A DNA stretch of 7,552 nt from Oscillospiraceae bacterium (GTDB lineage: Bacteria > Bacillota > Clostridia > Oscillospirales > Oscillospiraceae): positions 1-7,552 of the forward strand of contig JAFYUG010000226.1 of the NCBI GenBank assembly GCA_017558545.1, read 5' to 3'. This document shows, one piece after another, positions 5,525-7,552 of this stretch (position 1 is its first letter; every line of letters begins with the position of its first letter). The translations under genes and the position numbers were made by a program. The notes under the pieces are model-generated. The model ran no database searches and had not been told where the DNA came from. It saw only the letters and a list, made by a program, of their open reading frames with translations.

Positions 5525-6359
5525 CTTGTGCGTCCTCCTTTCTCTTCTTCAAAGCGAGAGCGTATTGCTGCCATACTCCGCTATACAAAATATTTCGCAT
5601 TATATCCACATCGGAAATCAGCGGCAGCATTTCAAACACTCTTGTGCATTCTCCAAGGAGCATCTTGAGAATAGTAAGCTTCTCTTCTTCAGACAAGGCA
5701 TCCTTGCTTATGGACATGAGGGGGTTATATCTGCCCCTCTTTTTATCCTTTTCAAAGTCTACGCAGGCATCCATCATATAGATGAATCTGCCAAGACCTT
5801 CACCGAAAAGTCTGATTTTATCCTGCCAGAGGCTATCCTCTCGGCAGACAAAAAGCTCACCCATAAGCTGGGCAAAGCAATTTGCACCGGCGTCAGGGTC
5901 GGCATTTTCGGCTTTTTCTATTTCGGAAAGCCGGGAAATGCAATTTTCAATGGCTGCGCACTGTCTTGGCCAAAGCTGCGCAACAGCTTTATACTGCTTT
6001 TCCAAAACCTTTGCCTCGGCATATTTAACGAAGTTTCCGTCATCATGCCAATCGTCAAGGCAGTTATGATAAGCAAGAGCCACATTCATATCTGCGGCAT
6101 AATCGGAAAATTCACCCTGCCAATAATGGCGCTTTTTTAGAGGATGAATGCCGCATCTGCCCTCTCCGCTAATTTCCTCAGCTTCATACATGGAGCTGAG
6201 GAGCATAACAAGAAAGGTCATATCAAAGCTCAAAGTAACACGGCTGAGCTGACCATGGCGGTTTTTCAAAGCTCTGCAAAGACCGCAGTAGCAGCCTCTA
6301 TAACGGCGCAGCTGCTGCTCATTAAGCTCTGAAATGTTGGCCTCTATATATCCGAACAT
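5514..6359 (-). CDS. DUF5685 family protein, isoprenoid-synthase-like Asp motifs
   Basis: 281 residues, mostly helical by eye. The N-terminus reads FGYI, then YRGCYCGLCRAL (C23, C25, C28) and SFDMTFLVMLL, with C69-x2-H72 later. I recognise this pattern as DUF5685, a family of unknown function in Bacillota and relatives. Two acidic motifs stand out: DDWHDD at 102-107 and D197-x3-D201-x3-D205 followed by KKRGR (206-210). Known: squalene/phytoene synthases use a first DDxxD motif and a second DxxxD followed by RGR-type residues to bind Mg-diphosphate. The order and the spacing of about 95 residues suggest a related all-helical fold, but activity is inference, and the Cys set could instead be a metal site. 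It is the middle gene of a three-gene operon: its ATG lies 3 bp after the zinc-ribbon gene's stop, with only a weak purine-rich ribosome site, and its end overlaps the J-domain gene. Confidence 0.85.
   Translation of the reverse strand: MFGYIEANISELNEQQLRRYRGCYCGLCRALKNRHGQLSRVTLSFDMTFLVMLLSSMYEAEEISGEGRCGIHPLKKRHYWQGEFSDYAADMNVALAYHNCLDDWHDDGNFVKYAEAKVLEKQYKAVAQLWPRQCAAIENCISRLSEIEKAENADPDAGANCFAQLMGELFVCREDSLWQDKIRLFGEGLGRFIYMMDACVDFEKDKKRGRYNPLMSISKDALSEEEKLTILKMLLGECTRVFEMLPLISDVDIMRNILYSGVWQQYALALKKRKEDAQVDS
5534..5539 (-). promoter_or_regulatory. Perfect Shine-Dalgarno site fixing a TTG start
   Basis: AGGAGG on the minus strand (inside AAAGGAGG), 9 bases before TTG 5524, lies within the last codons of the DUF5685 gene. 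It decides the TTG start of the J-domain gene, because no ATG is suitably placed. Confidence 0.8.
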
Positions 6360-6362
6360 AGC

Positions 6363-6758
6363 TTATGTTCTCTTCTCAAATGCGTTTCCGCACTTGCGGC
6401 AGGTTACTCGGATTTTGCCCTTACCTCTGGGAACGCGGAGCATGGCCTTGCAGGAAGGGCAGCGGAAGAAGCAATAATCCTTGCTCTGCTTCATGCGGTC
6501 CCACCAGTTTTTAACGCCGCCTACAACTTTGCTGCGGATGCGATAATACTTGGCGTTTTCCATGCGGCGCTTATTTATATTCTTGGAAAAGGCTCTGAAA
6601 TAGCCATAGATCATCATGGCAAGACCGATGGCATAGAAAATACCTCCGCCGATAATAACATCCAAAAGGATGAAAATAAGGGCTCCATAAATCAGAAATC
6701 TTGTAAAATGGTCCACGCCATTGCGGCCATACATAAATCTTGCAATCTTTTCCCTCAT
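6363..6758 (-). CDS. Small membrane protein with C-terminal zinc ribbon (hypothetical)
   Basis: 131 residues and the first gene of the DUF5685/J-domain operon. There is a basic N-terminus (MREKIARFMYGRNG), two close hydrophobic helices (about 20-36 and 38-54), a basic linker (KNINKRRMENAKYYRIR), and a C-terminal zinc-ribbon-like module with C100-x2-C103 and C120-x2-C123 (RCPSCKAMLRVPRGKGK, then VTCRKCGNAFEKR). C96 is an extra cysteine. The ribbon resembles the MJ0042-type CPxC...RVPxGKGKxxVxCxxC pattern. The predicted topology is a hairpin in the membrane with the basic ribbon in the cytoplasm. The start is set by AGGGAG at 6767-6772, 8 bases before the ATG, and a promoter lies at 6791-6819. 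I do not know a function; co-occurrence with the next two genes suggests a shared membrane-linked job. Confidence 0.85.
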   Translation of the reverse strand: MREKIARFMYGRNGVDHFTRFLIYGALIFILLDVIIGGGIFYAIGLAMMIYGYFRAFSKNINKRRMENAKYYRIRSKVVGGVKNWWDRMKQSKDYCFFRCPSCKAMLRVPRGKGKIRVTCRKCGNAFEKRT

Positions 6759-6790
6759 GAAAAAATCTCCCTTAGATTTAAACTTCTATT

Positions 6791-6819
6791 AGTATCTCAG
6801 CATATCCAACTAAAGTCAA
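6791..6819 (-). promoter_or_regulatory. Promoter of the zinc-ribbon/DUF5685/J-domain operon
   Basis: On the minus strand: TTGACT (6819-6814), 17 bp, GATACT (6796-6791), with TG one base before the -10, making an extended -10. It lies 33 bp upstream of the ATG at 6758. No operator-like dyad is seen in it. Confidence 0.65.
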
Positions 6820-6864
6820 TAAAATTAATGTAAATTTTTCTTGTTTTGCGATATTATAATTTCC

Positions 6865-6893
6865 TTGTGTTGAATCAATTTATAGTATATACT
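6865..6893 (+). promoter_or_regulatory. Probable promoter of the AbrB-like/gamma-lyase operon
   Basis: TTGTGT (6865-6870), 17 bp, TATACT (6888-6893). The -10 box sits inside a 14-bp palindrome. The whole region 6820-6912 is very A+T-rich and also holds a TATAAT at 6855-6860 without a good -35, so the exact start site is uncertain. Confidence 0.5.
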
Positions 6894-6895
6894 AT
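6882..6895. promoter_or_regulatory. 14-bp perfect palindrome over the -10 box (possible autoregulatory operator)
   Basis: ATAGTATATACTAT reads the same on both strands and covers the probable -10 element of the operon that encodes an AbrB-type DNA-binding protein. AbrB-family proteins often control their own operons through A+T-rich promoter DNA, so self-regulation is a reasonable inference. A chance palindrome in A+T-rich DNA is the alternative. Confidence 0.4.
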
Positions 6896-6942
6896 TCCTA
6901 CTTGTATAACTTTCATACCTGCCCCGAAAAGGAGATGAAGTA

Positions 6943-7182
6943 TTGGCTAAAGGCAAACACCTATACGGCATGAACGGCGGAAAGCATATTTTCGGAACGG
7001 TTAAGGTTGGCGAAAAGGGACAGATTGTTATTCCCAAGGACGCCCGCGAGATTTTCGGAATTGCTCCCGGCGACACGCTTTTGATATTAGGTGACGAAAA
7101 GAACGGAATTATCGTCACAAGGCCCGATGTTATTAACGAGGCCGCTAAAAAAGTATTTGAAAACATAGAAGAGGGTAAATAA
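6943..7182 (+). CDS. SpoVT/AbrB-type DNA-binding protein
   Basis: 79 residues. The swapped-hairpin AbrB domain occupies about residues 17-62: GTVKVGEKGQIVIPKDARE (18-36), then FGIAPGDTLLILGDEKNGI, with a short acidic helix at the end (NEAAKKVFENIEEGK). The residues KGQIVIPK are the family hallmark. Known: such proteins dimerise and bind DNA as transition-state regulators or antitoxin-like regulators. No toxin gene is adjacent. Start: TTG at 6943 with AAGGAG at 6929-6934, 8 bases upstream; the ATG at 6970 lies inside the protein and has no ribosome site. The N-terminal extension (AKGKHLYGMNGGKHIF) is longer than in the shortest AbrB proteins. It is followed after 5 nt by the gamma-lyase-family gene, so it probably regulates that operon. 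Confidence 0.9.
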   Translation: MAKGKHLYGMNGGKHIFGTVKVGEKGQIVIPKDAREIFGIAPGDTLLILGDEKNGIIVTRPDVINEAAKKVFENIEEGK

Positions 7183-7187
7183 AGAAA

Positions 7188-7552
7188 ATGGAAAATATCT
7201 ACGCAAAATTTGGAATAGACGGCAAAATTCTTGAATATTCCGAAAAAATCATAAAGGAACTCAAGCCCCGTTTCGAGGAAATTGACGCAGTTGCCGAATA
7301 TAACCAGGCAAAGGTAATCAAGGCCATGCAGGATAACCGCGTTGACGCCATGTGCTTTGCAGGATCCACCGGTTACGGATATAACGACATTGGCCGCGAC
7401 ACCCTTGAAAAGGTTTATGCTCAGGCCTTCGGCACCGAAAGCGCACTTGTACGTCCTCAGATAACCTGCGGCACTCATGCTCTGGCTATAGCTCTTTCCG
7501 CAAACCTTCTCCCCGGTGATGAGCTCCTCTCCCCCGTTGGCCGCCCCTATGA
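7188..7552 (+). CDS. Methionine gamma-lyase / aluminium-resistance family PLP protein, N-terminal part
   Basis: The first 121 residues are present; the gene runs off the right edge (family length is roughly 400-430). Seen: FAGSTGYGYNDIGRD (57-71), FGTESALVRPQ (81-91), GTHALAIAL (95-103) and LLPGDELLSPVGRPY (107-121), an ordered set I recognise from the PF06838-type family, which includes B. subtilis YnbB. Known: the fold is that of cystathionine/methionine gamma-lyases, with a pyridoxal-phosphate lysine farther on, outside the window; the physiological reaction of this subgroup is not settled despite the name. The ATG at 7188 has only a weak, distant ribosome site (GAGGG at 7171-7175) in the end of the AbrB-like gene, so translation may depend on coupling to it. 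Confidence 0.92.
   Translation, partial: MENIYAKFGIDGKILEYSEKIIKELKPRFEEIDAVAEYNQAKVIKAMQDNRVDAMCFAGSTGYGYNDIGRDTLEKVYAQAFGTESALVRPQITCGTHALAIALSANLLPGDELLSPVGRPY

Noticed and set aside
4880..6140. Two long + strand open frames opposite the J-domain and DUF5685 genes
   Set aside because: They are Ala/Ile-rich shadows of GC-biased codons on the other strand, with no domains and no ribosome sites.
6825..7478. 217-codon minus-strand open frame at the right end
   Set aside because: It is antisense to the AbrB-like and gamma-lyase genes, which have convincing motifs and ribosome sites; its own sequence has no family pattern.

Overview
The window looks like chromosomal DNA from a spore-forming member of the Clostridia (Bacillota). 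The left edge carries the end of the sporulation membrane protein YlbJ. Shine-Dalgarno sites are strong, TTG starts are frequent, and the gene families (short-chain chromate transporter pair, RlmD-type methyltransferase, DUF5685, aluminium-resistance/methionine gamma-lyase family) fit that group. I cannot name a genus.

Layout: (1) 1-215, C-terminal end of ylbJ on the + strand. It converges on, and overlaps by 11 bp, a two-gene minus-strand chromate-transporter operon (205-1331). That operon's probable terminator lies inside the ylbJ coding sequence. (2) 1332-1441, a divergent control region with two extended -10 promoters, one for the transporter pair and one for the 23S rRNA methyltransferase gene rlmD (1442-2794). 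(3) 2795-4538, an accessory-looking segment: a degenerate direct-repeat cluster (2908-3030), an AT-rich gene for a secreted M28 metallopeptidase lipoprotein (3074-4147), and a second, unrelated array of four 30/31-bp tandem repeats (4165-4287). A possible operator-controlled promoter then leads to secG (4539-4775). (4) 4788-4879, one terminator for secG and one bidirectional terminator shared with the next operon. (5) 4889-6758, a compact three-gene minus-strand operon in the order membrane/zinc-ribbon protein, DUF5685 protein, J-domain protein, with its own promoter and terminator. (6) 6759-6942, a divergent intergenic region. It is followed by a small SpoVT/AbrB-type DNA-binding protein and, 5 nt later, the start of a PLP-dependent methionine gamma-lyase/aluminium-resistance family protein that runs off the right edge.

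Most genes are ordinary housekeeping genes. Two places deserve attention. The first is the uncharacterised zinc-ribbon/DUF5685/J-domain operon, whose DUF5685 member carries two Asp-rich motifs like those of squalene/phytoene synthases. The second is the repeat-bracketed M28 peptidase gene between rlmD and secG, which looks like acquired DNA. All functional statements come from reading motifs by eye; no database search was run.
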